Assembly: GCA_947624745.1 (NCBI GenBank)
Contig: CANQLR010000009.1
Coordinates: forward strand, 1 to 64,000
Origin: an uncultured Clostridia bacterium
GTDB taxonomy: Bacteria; Bacillota; Clostridia; Oscillospirales; Ruminococcaceae
DNA length: 64,000 bases
Reading direction: 5' to 3'
Below, piece after piece: positions 9,613 through 19,697 of the stretch. A model generated the notes under the pieces. That model was not told where the DNA came from, did no database searches, and worked only from the letters and a program-made list of their open reading frames with translations. The position numbers and the translations under genes were made by a program. Numbering within the stretch: the stretch's first letter is position 1; each line of letters starts with the position of its first letter.

Positions 9613-10739
9613 GCACAGCGGCAGTAAGAAAAATAGTTATAGCTTTAATCACGCTGTTGGTCGTATTTGTCGTATTTTCCGCCGTCGTGATGATATACAC
9701 CTTCCCGATGCTCGACGGGCTTTTCGCGAGGGCCGACCGCCCCGCGCACTCCTTCGACATAATCTATTCCGACTATGAGGCGAGCTATCCGAGAACCAAT
9801 CTCGACATCACCTCCGGCAAGAACCGGCTGAACTGCTATCTCTACGGCGCGAACAAAACGGGCGGGCTGGTCATTCTCTGCCCCGGCATTGACGAGGGAG
9901 CGGACTCGATGCTCTCCGAAATGATGCGCTTTGTCAACGCGGATTATCAGGTCATCGCGTTCGACCCGACCGGCGTTTACGACAGCGAGGGAGACTCGAC
10001 GGTGGGCCTCACGCAGGAATATCTCGACCTTGACGCGATCCTCGATTATGTCGAGGCGCAGAAGGAATTCGAGGACAAATCCATATACATCTACGGCGTT
10101 GCGAGCGGAGGTTACGCCGCCGCGGCCATGCTCGGGAGCGAACACTACATAACCGCCGCCGTGTCGGTATCGGCCTACAACTCCCCTCTTGAAATAACCG
10201 AGGAATGGACGAGGGGCTCGCTCGGGCTTCTTTCCGGAAGGATCGCCGAGCCGTATATCCTTCTTTACGATTTTCTGAAATTCGGCACCAAATGCAATAT
10301 TTCCGCCGCAAAGGCGATAAGCTCCTGCGACACGCCGATACTCATCGCCCACGGCACCAACGACGCCACGGTGAGCTATAACTACTCCTCGGTAATCGCC
10401 CACGAAAGCGAGATAACTAACCCCAACGTCCGCCTAAAAAGCTGCGACAAGATAGCGCAGGACGGCCACGACACCCTTTATCTCTCCCGCGGGTCGATAG
10501 AGTACCGCATGAGGATAGATCAGGAAATGCGGGACCTTATCAACCAGTACGGCGGCACCGTTCCCTCCGATGCGGCGGAGGCGTACTACGCGAGCATAGA
10601 CCACGACCGCCTCAACCGCCTCGACGACGATTTCATGGGCGAGGTGATACGCTTCTTCGGCAGCTATCACCGCGAGGTTGACCTTATAAAGCAGCTGCTC
10701 GACAGCTATGCCGCAGCGCAGGGGTCGGGGGTGGAGTAA
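9609..10739 (+). CDS. Membrane-anchored alpha/beta hydrolase-like protein
   Basis: Single N-terminal TM; VILCPGIDEGADSMLSEM, FDPTGVYDSEGDSTVG, GVASGGYAAA, ILIAHGTNDATVS; start overlaps the previous CDS. Confidence 0.75.
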   Translation: MSTAAVRKIVIALITLLVVFVVFSAVVMIYTFPMLDGLFARADRPAHSFDIIYSDYEASYPRTNLDITSGKNRLNCYLYGANKTGGLVILCPGIDEGADSMLSEMMRFVNADYQVIAFDPTGVYDSEGDSTVGLTQEYLDLDAILDYVEAQKEFEDKSIYIYGVASGGYAAAAMLGSEHYITAAVSVSAYNSPLEITEEWTRGSLGLLSGRIAEPYILLYDFLKFGTKCNISAAKAISSCDTPILIAHGTNDATVSYNYSSVIAHESEITNPNVRLKSCDKIAQDGHDTLYLSRGSIEYRMRIDQEMRDLINQYGGTVPSDAAEAYYASIDHDRLNRLDDDFMGEVIRFFGSYHREVDLIKQLLDSYAAAQGSGVE

Positions 10740-10827
10740 AGCTCTCCTATGTTCCGACCTTCACTTGATCCGCTTTTGTTCTTAAGCCCGTCCTTCCCGA
10801 ATAGAATTTCACAAAGGAGGAAGGACA

Positions 10828-11397
10828 ATGAAGGAGACGGTAAAACAAAAGGCCGCGCCGGTACTATGGCTGATGCTTGTCTGCGGGATAACCGCCGGGG
10901 TGATACTCACCCTCGGGGCGGAGCCGCAGGAGCTCATATCGCTTTGCGGCGCGGAGAAAAAGCTTTTAATGTGTGAAAACGGGCAGTGGCTCATGGCGGC
11001 GATAAAATCCTTCGCCGGGGCGGGGCTTATAATGGCCGCGGGGTATCTCTGCGGGTTCTGCGCGCTCGGACAGCCTGCGGAGCTTCTCATCTCGGGGCTT
11101 CGGGGAATGGGCCTCGGCGCCGCGGTGCGCGGGGTATATCTCTCGGGGAGCGTATTTAAATGTATGGCGGCGTTTTTGCCCTACGCCGTTCTCTCCACGA
11201 TGCTGATACTTTCCGCGCTGAACGATTCTTTATCGCTGTCGATGCGCTATTTCGGGCTCTCGACGACCGCCGAGAACCGGCTCGGCCTTAAAAACGAGGT
11301 CGGGTCGTATTCGGCGAGGTATCTCTTGAGGTTTTTGATATTGGCGGCGCTTGCCGTTTCGGACGCCCTTGCGGCGGCATATATCCTGAAACTATAA
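10828..11397 (+). CDS. Membrane protein, possibly SpoIIM-like
   Basis: Multiple TM segments with gross SpoIIM-like topology; RBS aaaggagg upstream. Confidence 0.5.
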   Translation: MKETVKQKAAPVLWLMLVCGITAGVILTLGAEPQELISLCGAEKKLLMCENGQWLMAAIKSFAGAGLIMAAGYLCGFCALGQPAELLISGLRGMGLGAAVRGVYLSGSVFKCMAAFLPYAVLSTMLILSALNDSLSLSMRYFGLSTTAENRLGLKNEVGSYSARYLLRFLILAALAVSDALAAAYILKL

Positions 11398-11409
11398 CTT
11401 TCCTGGAGG

Positions 11410-12312
11410 ATGTTTAAAATGGGACTGTTCTCGAATTATGAAAAGGTAGGCAAGGGTGTTTCCAAGGATCCCGACAAGAAAATTCCCCTGTTTCGGTTTT
11501 TGGACATCTACATGGAGCACATAACAAAGCTTATCCTGCTTAACTTTATCTTCCTTCTGGCGCTTCTGCCGTTCGGGGGGATAATGTTCGTCGAATACCT
11601 CGGGCTCGGAAATCTGGCGTTTTATGTTATCTTCGTTCTTCTGGGAGCGTTCGTCGGCCCCGCGCTCTGCGGGTTCATGAAGGTGCTGCGGAATATTTCC
11701 TGCCGCAGACCTGTGTTCATCTGGTCCGACTTCTGGAAGGCGTTCGGCAAAAACTTCAAGCAGGGCGCGGTAATGGGGATAATCGACATGTTCTTTCTGG
11801 TCGCGATGAGCTTTGCGCTGCCGATGTACTGGGGCTTTGCCTCCGAAAATTCCCTCTTCAACATTCCCTTCGTGATATGCGTCGTCTGCGCTTTTTTGTT
11901 CGTGATGATGCACTTCTACATCTATCTCCTGATGGTCTCGACCACGCTGAATCTCTGGGAAATTCTGAAAGACTCCCTCTATCTCACCGCCATCGAAATT
12001 AAATCCAGCGTCGTGAACCTTATAACCACTGTCGTCGTCGTGATGGCGTTCGTGGTGCTGTTCCCGTGGTCGACGATACTTCTTTTCGTCGCGCCGTCAT
12101 TTTTGGGGCTGCTCTATGCCTTCAACTGCTTCCCTGCGATCAGGGAGCACGTCATAAAGCCCTATTACGACGCGCGGGGCGAGGAAATGCCGGAGCTCAC
12201 CTATACCGCTAAAACCGAGGAGGACGGGAGCGAGCCTATATTCACCGACACCCCCGAGACCGAGATCCCGCAGGAGCCTCCCAAGAAGCCCAAGAAGAAA
12301 AAAATACGCTGA
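11410..12312 (+). CDS. YesL/DUF624-like membrane protein
   Basis: LFRFLDIYMEHITKLILLNFIFLLALLPFGG..., five or more TM segments, FNCFPAIREHVIKPYYDARG. Confidence 0.6.
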   Translation: MFKMGLFSNYEKVGKGVSKDPDKKIPLFRFLDIYMEHITKLILLNFIFLLALLPFGGIMFVEYLGLGNLAFYVIFVLLGAFVGPALCGFMKVLRNISCRRPVFIWSDFWKAFGKNFKQGAVMGIIDMFFLVAMSFALPMYWGFASENSLFNIPFVICVVCAFLFVMMHFYIYLLMVSTTLNLWEILKDSLYLTAIEIKSSVVNLITTVVVVMAFVVLFPWSTILLFVAPSFLGLLYAFNCFPAIREHVIKPYYDARGEEMPELTYTAKTEEDGSEPIFTDTPETEIPQEPPKKPKKKKIR

Positions 12313-12345
12313 AAAAAGGGAGGCGCAAAAGCTGCGCCCCCTTCG
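12312..12345. terminator. Bidirectional terminator between convergent genes
   Basis: aaaaaagggaggcgcaaaagctgcgcccccttcgtt. Confidence 0.65.
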
Positions 12346-12534
12346 TTACATGAACATACCGCCCAGAATATCCATCATCGAGCCGACCGAGCGGACCGCC
12401 TTCATGGTGTTTGACTTGAAGCGGCGCTTTTCCGAGCTTGTGGCGTTTGTGATGGCGTAGGTCACCATTCCGGCGGAGATCCCGACGGCGACCCCCTTGC
12501 AGAGCGATGAGACGTTCATTGACATTTTTAACAC
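12346..12534 (-). CDS. Small uncharacterised membrane-associated protein (62 aa)
   Basis: ORF MLKMSMNVSSLCKGVAVGISAGMVTYAITNATSSEKRRFKSNTMKAVRSVGSMMDILGGMFM with upstream RBS; glycine-rich hydrophobic segment. Confidence 0.7.
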   Translation of the reverse strand: MLKMSMNVSSLCKGVAVGISAGMVTYAITNATSSEKRRFKSNTMKAVRSVGSMMDILGGMFM

Positions 12535-12626
12535 GACCTTTCAGAATTTGTGATATTATCTTTGCCAAAAATTTGCGGGATTATCCGCGAAAAATGTGAG
12601 TTTTAAAGGAAATTTCAACCATCGAG

Positions 12627-13490
12627 GTGACTGCAATGTTAAAGCGCGTAGCCGCCATACACGACCTTTCGGGCGTCGGAAGATGCTCGCTTTCGGTCAT
12701 ACTCCCCACGCTGTCGGTGATGGGGATACAGGTCTGCCCCGTGCCGACGGCGCTTCTGTCCGCCCACACGAACGGCTTCGGCGACGTCGTTTTAAAGGAC
12801 ATGACCGACTATATCCCCGAGGCGCTTTCGCACTATCTTCGCGCGGACGTCGGGTTCGACTGCGTATATTCCGGGTTTTTAGCCTCGGAGGAGCAGGTCA
12901 GCCACTGCCTCGAATTCATGGACAGCTTCAAGGGCGCGATGCGGGTCGTCGACCCGGTCATGGGCGACGGCGGACGGCGGTATAAGACCTATTCCGAGGC
13001 GCTCTGCAAGAGAATGGGAGATCTGGTCGCCGCGGCGGACATCATCACCCCGAACCTGACCGAAGCCTCGATACTTTTAGGCGAGAGCTATCCCCAAAGC
13101 CCCCGCACCGTGAGCGAGGCCAAGAGCTTTTTGGTGAGGCTCTCCCAAAAGGGCCCCGGCACGGTGGTCATCACCGGCGTAGTCATGGCGAGCGGCGAGG
13201 TCGCGAACATCGGCTATGACCGCGAGCACAGCGCCTTCTGGCGGGTGCCGTATGAGACTATCCCGAAAAGCTATCCCGGCACCGGGGACATCTTCGCGAG
13301 CGTTCTGACCGGCGGGCTGATTTTAGGCGACAGCCTGCCGATAGCCATGACCCGCGCGACGGTTTTCTGCGAGACCGCCATCAAGACCACCTTCGGCTAC
13401 GGCACCCCTCCGCGCGAGGGGGTCATGCTCGAAAAGTGCCTCGGCATACTCGCCGAAAAGGGCAGCTACCTCGACTATAAAACGCTTTAG
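12627..13490 (+). CDS. Pyridoxal/pyridoxamine kinase family protein
   Basis: AAIHDLSGVGRCSLSVILPTLSVMGIQVCPVPTALLSAHT, RVVDPVMGDGGRRY, ITPNLTEASILLG, YPGTGDIFASVLTG. Confidence 0.9.
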   Translation: MTAMLKRVAAIHDLSGVGRCSLSVILPTLSVMGIQVCPVPTALLSAHTNGFGDVVLKDMTDYIPEALSHYLRADVGFDCVYSGFLASEEQVSHCLEFMDSFKGAMRVVDPVMGDGGRRYKTYSEALCKRMGDLVAAADIITPNLTEASILLGESYPQSPRTVSEAKSFLVRLSQKGPGTVVITGVVMASGEVANIGYDREHSAFWRVPYETIPKSYPGTGDIFASVLTGGLILGDSLPIAMTRATVFCETAIKTTFGYGTPPREGVMLEKCLGILAEKGSYLDYKTL

Positions 13491-13505
13491 CCAAAGGAGA
13501 AAGAT

Positions 13506-14006
13506 ATGACCCTCAACATAGTTTTGGTCGAGCCGCAGATCCCGCAGAACACCGGGAACATCTCCCGGACCTGCGCCGTGACCGGGGCGAGGCTCCACCT
13601 TGTCAAGCCGATGGGCTTTACGGTCACCGACAAAAACCTTAAGCGCGCGGGGCTCGACTATTGGGACAAGCTCGACATCACCTACTACGACAGCCTCGCC
13701 GATTTCTTTGAAAAGACAAAGGGCGGCAAGTACTTCTACTTTACGACCAAAGGCCGCCATGTCTACTCCGAAATGAGCTATCCCGACGGCTGCTATATCC
13801 TCTTCGGGCGCGAGGACGCGGGCCTTCCCGAGGAGCTTTTGCACGATAACCCCGATTCCTGCGTGCGCCTGCCCATGCGCCCGACTCTAAGAAGCCTCAA
13901 CCTTTCAAACTCGGTCGCCATCGCAGCTTATGAGATACTGCGGCAGTGGGACTTTCCCGATCTTGAGCGCGAGGGAAAGCTCACCCGCTTTACATGGGAG
14001 GACTGA
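13506..14006 (+). CDS. trmL: tRNA (cytidine(34)-2'-O)-methyltransferase, SPOUT family
   Basis: LNIVLVEPQIPQNTGNISRTCAVTGARLHLVKPMGF, YILFGREDAGLPEELL, RSLNLSNSVAIAAYEILRQ. Confidence 0.93.
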   Translation: MTLNIVLVEPQIPQNTGNISRTCAVTGARLHLVKPMGFTVTDKNLKRAGLDYWDKLDITYYDSLADFFEKTKGGKYFYFTTKGRHVYSEMSYPDGCYILFGREDAGLPEELLHDNPDSCVRLPMRPTLRSLNLSNSVAIAAYEILRQWDFPDLEREGKLTRFTWED

Positions 14007-14007
14007 C

Positions 14008-14499
14008 ATGGCGAAGGTTATTCTTACCTGCGGGCGGCTATGCTCGGGAAAAACTACCTACGCCGAGATGCTCGCGAAAGATCTTCCGGCGGTGCATTTT
14101 TCGATAGACGATCTGACCCTGCTGCTTTTAGGCCCCATGCCGGGCGACATTTTGGACGAATACGTCGAAAAATTAGAGGGCTACTATTTCAAAAAGGCCG
14201 CCGAGACCGCGAAGAACGGGATCAACGCCGTGATAGACCTCGGCCTCTGGACAAAGGCCGAGCGCGAGAACGCTAAAAGATACTTTCTTGAGGATGGGGC
14301 CGAGTGCGAGATACACTATCTCAAGGTCGATGAGAGCACATGGAAGAAGCGGATAGAAAAGCGGAACAGGGACGTCGAGGAAGGCAGAAATATGTCGTAT
14401 TTCGTCGACGAAAACCTCTTAAATAAATTCCAAAGCTTCTTCGAGGAGCCGTCCGAGGGCGAGGTCGACAGAGTAATTTTCAGCGAAGATAAAATTTAG
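14008..14499 (+). CDS. P-loop ATPase/kinase (AAA_33-like)
   Basis: MAKVILTCGRLCSGKTTYAEMLAKDL Walker A; VIDLGLWTKAEREN; W[KR]KRIEKRN. Confidence 0.8.
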   Translation: MAKVILTCGRLCSGKTTYAEMLAKDLPAVHFSIDDLTLLLLGPMPGDILDEYVEKLEGYYFKKAAETAKNGINAVIDLGLWTKAERENAKRYFLEDGAECEIHYLKVDESTWKKRIEKRNRDVEEGRNMSYFVDENLLNKFQSFFEEPSEGEVDRVIFSEDKI

Positions 14500-14520
14500 C
14501 TGAAAATTTTTCTTAACCCC

Positions 14521-14549
14521 TTGCCTTTTCCGAGGAAATTTAGTATAAT
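14521..14549 (+). promoter_or_regulatory. Putative sigma-A promoter for pgk
   Basis: TTGCCT, 17 nt, TATAAT. Confidence 0.6.
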
Positions 14550-14616
14550 GTATCTGTGAATGTCCCCGGGAACGGGGAAGCTAAATTGTCAATTTTTAGA
14601 TAAAGGAGTAATAGCT

Positions 14617-15837
14617 ATGGCACAACTCAAAAAAGTTTCTGTTGACGACCTCTCCCTCAAGGGCAAAAAGGTCCTTGTCAGGGTGGATTTCAACGTTCCG
14701 CTCAAGGACGGCGTCATCACTAACGACAACCGCATCACCGCGGCACTTCCCACCATCAACAAGCTCGTTTCGGAGGGCGCAAAGGTAGTTCTCTGCTCCC
14801 ACCTCGGCAAGCCGAAGAACGGTCCCGAGGACAAGTTCTCCCTCGCCCCCGCGGCCGAAAGACTTGCTCAGCTCGTGAACACCAACGTTATCTTCGCCAA
14901 GGACGATACCGTTGTCGGCGAGAACGCGAAAAAGGCCGTCGCGAACATGAAGGACGGCGAGATCGTTGTGCTTGAAAACACCCGCTTCAGAGGTAACGAC
15001 GAGACCAAGAACGGCGAGAACCTCTCGAAAGAGCTTGCAGACCTCGTCGACGGCGAAGCGTTCGTCATGGACGCCTTCGGCTCGGCTCACCGCGCCCACG
15101 CCTCTACCGTAGGGGTCACCAAGTTCGTCAAGGAGACCGCCGTCGGTTACCTTATGCAGAAGGAAATAGCCTACCTCGGCAACGCCGTCGAGAACCCCGT
15201 AAGGCCGTTCGTAGCCATTTTGGGCGGCGCCAAGGTCGCGGATAAGCTCAACGTTATCTCGAACCTCCTCGAAAAGTGCGACACCCTCATCATCGGCGGC
15301 GGCATGGCCTATACCTTCCTCAAGGCCAAGGGTCTCGAGATCGGCAAGTCTCTCGTCGACGATGAAAAGCTCGATTACTGCAAGGAAATGCTCGCGAAAG
15401 CGGATAAACTCGGCAAGAAGCTCCTTCTTCCCGTCGATACCGTTGTCGCGGCTTCCTTCCCCGACCCCATCGACGGCCCCATCGACATCAAGACGGTGCC
15501 GGTCGACGCTATCCCCGCCGACATGATGGGTCTTGACATCGGCGAAAAGACCAAGGAGATCTTCGCCAAGGAAATTTCTACCGCCAAGACGGTCGTCTGG
15601 AACGGTCCTATGGGCGTGTTCGAGAACCCGACCCTCGCCAAGGGCACCCTTGCGGTCGCGCAGGCTCTTGCGGACGCCGACGCTACCACCGTTATCGGCG
15701 GAGGCGACTCGGCTGCGGCAGTCATCAACCTCGGCTTTGCCGACAAGATGACCCACATCTCGACCGGCGGCGGCGCCTCCCTTGAATACCTCGAGGGCAA
15801 GGGGCTCCCCGGCGTTGACGCCATCGCGGACAAGTAA
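14617..15837 (+). CDS. pgk: Phosphoglycerate kinase
   Basis: [69 protein letters not shown] aaaggag. Confidence 0.98.
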   Translation: MAQLKKVSVDDLSLKGKKVLVRVDFNVPLKDGVITNDNRITAALPTINKLVSEGAKVVLCSHLGKPKNGPEDKFSLAPAAERLAQLVNTNVIFAKDDTVVGENAKKAVANMKDGEIVVLENTRFRGNDETKNGENLSKELADLVDGEAFVMDAFGSAHRAHASTVGVTKFVKETAVGYLMQKEIAYLGNAVENPVRPFVAILGGAKVADKLNVISNLLEKCDTLIIGGGMAYTFLKAKGLEIGKSLVDDEKLDYCKEMLAKADKLGKKLLLPVDTVVAASFPDPIDGPIDIKTVPVDAIPADMMGLDIGEKTKEIFAKEISTAKTVVWNGPMGVFENPTLAKGTLAVAQALADADATTVIGGGDSAAAVINLGFADKMTHISTGGGASLEYLEGKGLPGVDAIADK

Positions 15838-15927
15838 ATTATTTCAGGTTGAACGGGGCAGACGCTGCCTCGTTCAATTTTGAAAAGCGAAATATCCAAA
15901 AAATGCTTTATTGAAAGGATAATTCAG

Positions 15928-16695
15928 ATGAATAAAACGCTTAGGAAGGCAATTATTGCCGGAAACTGGAAAATGAATAAGACCCGCCCCGAGGCCAAGG
16001 AGCTCATCGAGGCGATAAAGCCGCTCGCCGCGAACGCCGGCTGCGAGGTCGTCGTCTGCGTGCCGTTCACGAATCTTGAGGCCGCGGTCGAGGCAGTCAA
16101 AGGCTCGAACATTCACGTCGGCGCGCAGAACTGCCACTTTGAAAAGTCGGGCGCGTTCACAGGCGAAATTTCCGCGGATATGCTCACCGAGCTCGGCGTG
16201 GAGTACGTCGTCCTCGGGCACTCTGAACGCCGCCAGTACTTCGGCGAGACCGACGAGACGGTCAACAAGCGCTTAAGAGCCGCCCTCAACGCTGGTCTCA
16301 AGCCCATCGTTTGCATCGGCGAGCTTCTTTGGGAGCGCGAGTGCGGCATCACCGAGGAGGTCTTGGGCAAGCAGTGCAAGCTCGATTTCTTCGGTCTCAC
16401 GGCCGACGAGATGAAAAAGTGCGTGATCGCCTATGAGCCCGTTTGGGCCATCGGAACCGGCAAGACCGCGACCGCCGATCAGGCGGAGGAGGCCTGCAAA
16501 TTTATCCGCGACACCGTTGCCAAGATGTTTGATCAAGTAACCGCCGACGCAGTCACCGTTCAGTACGGCGGCTCGATGAACGCGAAAAATGCGGCGGAGC
16601 TGGTCTCGAAAGAAGACGTTGACGGCGGACTTATCGGCGGAGCTTCGCTCAAGGCTCCCGACTTCGGCGAGATCATCAAGGCCGCGAGCGTTTAA
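15928..16695 (+). CDS. tpiA: Triosephosphate isomerase
   Basis: IIAGNWKMNKT, VLGHSERRQYFGETD, IAYEPVWAIGTGKTATADQAEE, VQYGGSMNAKNAAEL, DGGLIGGASLK. Confidence 0.98.
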   Translation: MNKTLRKAIIAGNWKMNKTRPEAKELIEAIKPLAANAGCEVVVCVPFTNLEAAVEAVKGSNIHVGAQNCHFEKSGAFTGEISADMLTELGVEYVVLGHSERRQYFGETDETVNKRLRAALNAGLKPIVCIGELLWERECGITEEVLGKQCKLDFFGLTADEMKKCVIAYEPVWAIGTGKTATADQAEEACKFIRDTVAKMFDQVTADAVTVQYGGSMNAKNAAELVSKEDVDGGLIGGASLKAPDFGEIIKAASV

Positions 16696-16710
16696 ACTGC
16701 AAAGTCAAAA

Positions 16711-16784
16711 GGCTTTACACGGCAGGCGGACAATCAGGCTCACCGAAGGCCTTAAAATAAGGTTTTCAAAAGCCGTGTAAAGCC
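16711..16784. repeat. Inverted repeat with perfect 13-bp arms between tpiA and gpmI
   Basis: ggctttacacggc (16711-16723) and gccgtgtaaagcc (16772-16784). Confidence 0.8.
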
Positions 16785-16818
16785 GTATCACTTAACACAT
16801 ATCGAAAGGAAGAAAGCA

Positions 16819-18384
16819 ATGAAACCCTTGGTTTTGATAGTCATGGACGGCGTGGGATTCTCAAAGACCGGCCTCGGCGACGCGGTCACTCTCGCGAACA
16901 CCCCCGTTCTTGACAGACTTTTAAAGGAGAGGCCGAACACCCGCCTCAAAGCTCACGGCGGCGCGGTCGGGCTCCCGACGGACGACGACATGGGCAACTC
17001 CGAGGTCGGACATAATGCCCTCGGCTGCGGTCAGATCTACTCGCAGGGCGCAAAGCTCGTCAACGAGTCGATCGAAAGCGGCAAAATGTTTGATTCGGAA
17101 ACGTGGTTAAAGCTCGTCGGCAACTGCAAGGCGAACGCCTCGACGATGCACTTCATCGGCCTTTTGTCGGACGGAAACGTCCACTCGAACATCAGCCATT
17201 TAAAGCAGATGATAATCCGCGCGAAAGCGGACGGCATAAAGAGCGTGCGCTGCCACATTCTTCTTGACGGCCGCGACGTTCCCGCGACCTCTGCCCTCAC
17301 CTATGTAAACGAGCTCGAGGAGCTCCTTGCCTCCCTCAACGACGGCAGCTTCTGCGGCATGATAGCTTCCGGCGGCGGCAGAATGAAGGTCACGATGGAC
17401 CGCTATCAGGCCGACTGGAACATGGTCAAGCTCGGCTGGGACACCCATGTCCACGGCCTTGGCAGGCAGTTTGCGACTGCGGCAGACGCGATCGAGACAT
17501 ACAGAAAAGAGCTCGACGTGATCGATCAGGATCTTCCCGCGTTCGTCATCGCCAAGGACGGCGAGCCGGTCGGAAAGATCAAGGACGGCGACAGCGTTAT
17601 CCTCTACAATTTCAGAGGCGACCGCGCCATCGAGATTTCCATGGCGTTCGATCAGCCCGATTTTGACAAGTTCGACCGCGGCGTTGTTCCGAAGGTCATC
17701 TATGCGGGAATGCTGCAGTACGACGGCGACCTGAAGCTCCCCGAAAACTACCTCGTCGCCCCGCCGGAGATCAAAAACACCCTCTCGGAGCTCTTGGTCG
17801 CCCACGGCCTGCGGCAGTACGCGGTCTCCGAGACCCAGAAATACGGCCATGTTACCTATTTCTGGAACGGCAACCGCTCCGGCAAATTCTCGGAGGAGCT
17901 CGAGACCTATAAGGAGATCCCGTCCGACAACGTCAGCTTCGACGAGCGCCCGTGGATGAAGTCCGCCGAGATCACCGACGACGTCATCGCGGCCCTCGAA
18001 AGCGGCAAGTACGACTTTATCCGCTGCAACTTCCCGAACGGCGACATGGTCGGCCACACCGGCAATCTTGACGCCACCATCACCGGCGTAGAGGCGGTCG
18101 ATCTCGGCCTCGCGAGGATACTTAAGGCCGCGGACGCGGTCGGCTCAACGGTCCTCATCACCGCGGACCACGGCAACGCCGACGAGATGCTCGAAAAGAA
18201 CAAGAAGGGCGTGGTGCAGGTCCGCACGGCGCACTCTCTGAACCCCGTGCCGTTCATAATTTATGATAACGATGTTAATTATGAGATCATCCCCGGCGAG
18301 TACGGCCTCGCCAACGTCGCCCCAACCGTCGCAAAGATCCTGGGATTAGACCCGCCCGAGTGCTGGGAAAAGGCGATGATATAA
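16819..18384 (+). CDS. gpmI: 2,3-bisphosphoglycerate-independent phosphoglycerate mutase
   Basis: VLIVMDGVGFSKTGLGDAV, DDDMGNSEVGHNALGCGQIYSQGAKLV, HILLDGRDVPATSAL, ITADHGNADEML. Confidence 0.97.
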   Translation: MKPLVLIVMDGVGFSKTGLGDAVTLANTPVLDRLLKERPNTRLKAHGGAVGLPTDDDMGNSEVGHNALGCGQIYSQGAKLVNESIESGKMFDSETWLKLVGNCKANASTMHFIGLLSDGNVHSNISHLKQMIIRAKADGIKSVRCHILLDGRDVPATSALTYVNELEELLASLNDGSFCGMIASGGGRMKVTMDRYQADWNMVKLGWDTHVHGLGRQFATAADAIETYRKELDVIDQDLPAFVIAKDGEPVGKIKDGDSVILYNFRGDRAIEISMAFDQPDFDKFDRGVVPKVIYAGMLQYDGDLKLPENYLVAPPEIKNTLSELLVAHGLRQYAVSETQKYGHVTYFWNGNRSGKFSEELETYKEIPSDNVSFDERPWMKSAEITDDVIAALESGKYDFIRCNFPNGDMVGHTGNLDATITGVEAVDLGLARILKAADAVGSTVLITADHGNADEMLEKNKKGVVQVRTAHSLNPVPFIIYDNDVNYEIIPGEYGLANVAPTVAKILGLDPPECWEKAMI

Positions 18385-18437
18385 CTAAAGCGCCCCGAAA
18401 GGGTAGCCCCTAATAAAACAACTTTTTGATTGTTTTC

Positions 18438-18470
18438 CGAACCGATGTATCACTGCATCGGTTCGTTTTT
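18438..18470 (+). terminator. Intrinsic terminator overlapping the end of the recombinase remnant
   Basis: cgaaccgatg-tatcactg-catcggttcg-ttttt; perfect 10-bp stem with T-tract on the + strand. Confidence 0.75.
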
Positions 18471-19697
18471 CATTTCCTCAAACAAGCTTTTCGGCAGGAT
18501 CCCCACGAAATCATAGGCAATGTCTATGTCCACAACCTGCTTGCCATCAACCTTTTTAGGCCTATGAACGTATACCGCCTTGATCAAATCGTTAAGTATC
18601 GCAGGCGTCAGTTCGGTCATATTAAATATTTTGTAATTTTGGCTATAAACCTGTCGATACTGTCCGCTTGCTCCTCTTGCTGTTCAATCTCCGTCGTCAA
18701 CATTTCTAACCTTTCGTACAATTCAGCCTGTTCGGCTTCATAGTCACTCGAAAGCATTTCATATCTTGCCTCGGAAAGTCGCTGATTAGCGTAATCCTCA
18801 TAGACTTTTTTGAAAAGCCTATCCAATTCGCCAATCCTACGCTCAATTTGGTTAACCTGCTTTTTCTTGCTTGCACGAGCCTTTTTCATTTCAGATTTCT
18901 GCATAGCACCAAGAGCCGCCCTAAACTTTTCCTCATAATTGGCGACAAGCCACATCACCGTGCGAATGTGATGAAAAACGCCCTGTTCCAAGATGATTGC
19001 CCTAATGAAGTGTGTTTCGCAAGCTTCTTTTCCTTTGATTCTCGACGTCGAGCAAACAAAGTGGTCTTGCCGTTTATCAAAGTTTTTGGTTGTGCAATAG
19101 TACATCTTTTCCCTACAGTCGGCACATCGCACAATTCCCGAAAACATATTGGTTCTGCCCGTTCTCGTCGATCTGCGCTTGTTTTTGCGAAGCTCCTGCA
19201 CACGGTTAAATGTTTCTTCGTCAACAATCGGCTCGTGAGTATTCGGGAAAATTTTCCACTGCTCTTTGGGGTTGTCAACGGTCTTTTTGATTTTGTACGA
19301 CTGTCTATGCGTCTTAAAGTTGACTGTATGTCCAAGGTAGACTGGCTGCTCCAAGATATACGCTACACTATCTCCTACCCAATGATATGGGTCGGTTGGC
19401 ATTGGATTTCTTGTCGCAATTCCGAGAGATTGAGCGTGAACCGTGGGCGTGGGAATCTTGCACTCTTGCAGTATTCTTGCAATCTGAGTAGGACCGTTGC
19501 CAGCGACACATAATTTGAAGATGTCCTCGACAACTTTGGCGGCTTCCTCATCGACTATCCACCGCTTTTTATTGTCGGGGTCTTTGAGATAACCGTATGG
19601 AGGGTTTGTGCAGAGGTACTCACCAGATTCTCCCTTTGACTTCATCACCGCTCGGATTTTCTTGCTCGTATCCTTGGCATAACATCTCTCAATTATT
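18450..19697 (-). pseudogene. Truncated and frameshifted large serine recombinase (catalytic domain missing)
   Basis: Frame reads ...YLIRIIERCYAKDTSKKIRAVMKSKGESGEYLCTNPPYGYLKDPDNKKRWIVDEEAAKVVEDIF (recombinase domain), zinc ribbon CADCREKMYY...C, coiled coil. ORF 18617-19648 ends at KYLI-stop; the -1 frame continues MTELTPAILNDLIKAVYVHRPKKVDGKQVVDIDIAYDFVG (DUF4368-like) to a stop at 18450. In-frame TGA lies upstream of YLIRII, and no N-terminal resolvase domain is present. Confidence 0.85.

Noticed and set aside
14596-15756. 386-aa minus-strand ORF antisense to pgk; likewise 17200-18057, 39987-40775, 40950-42068, 47529-48608 and 1284-2204 minus
   Set aside because: Shadow ORFs of strongly supported genes in a biased-codon genome; no independent evidence.
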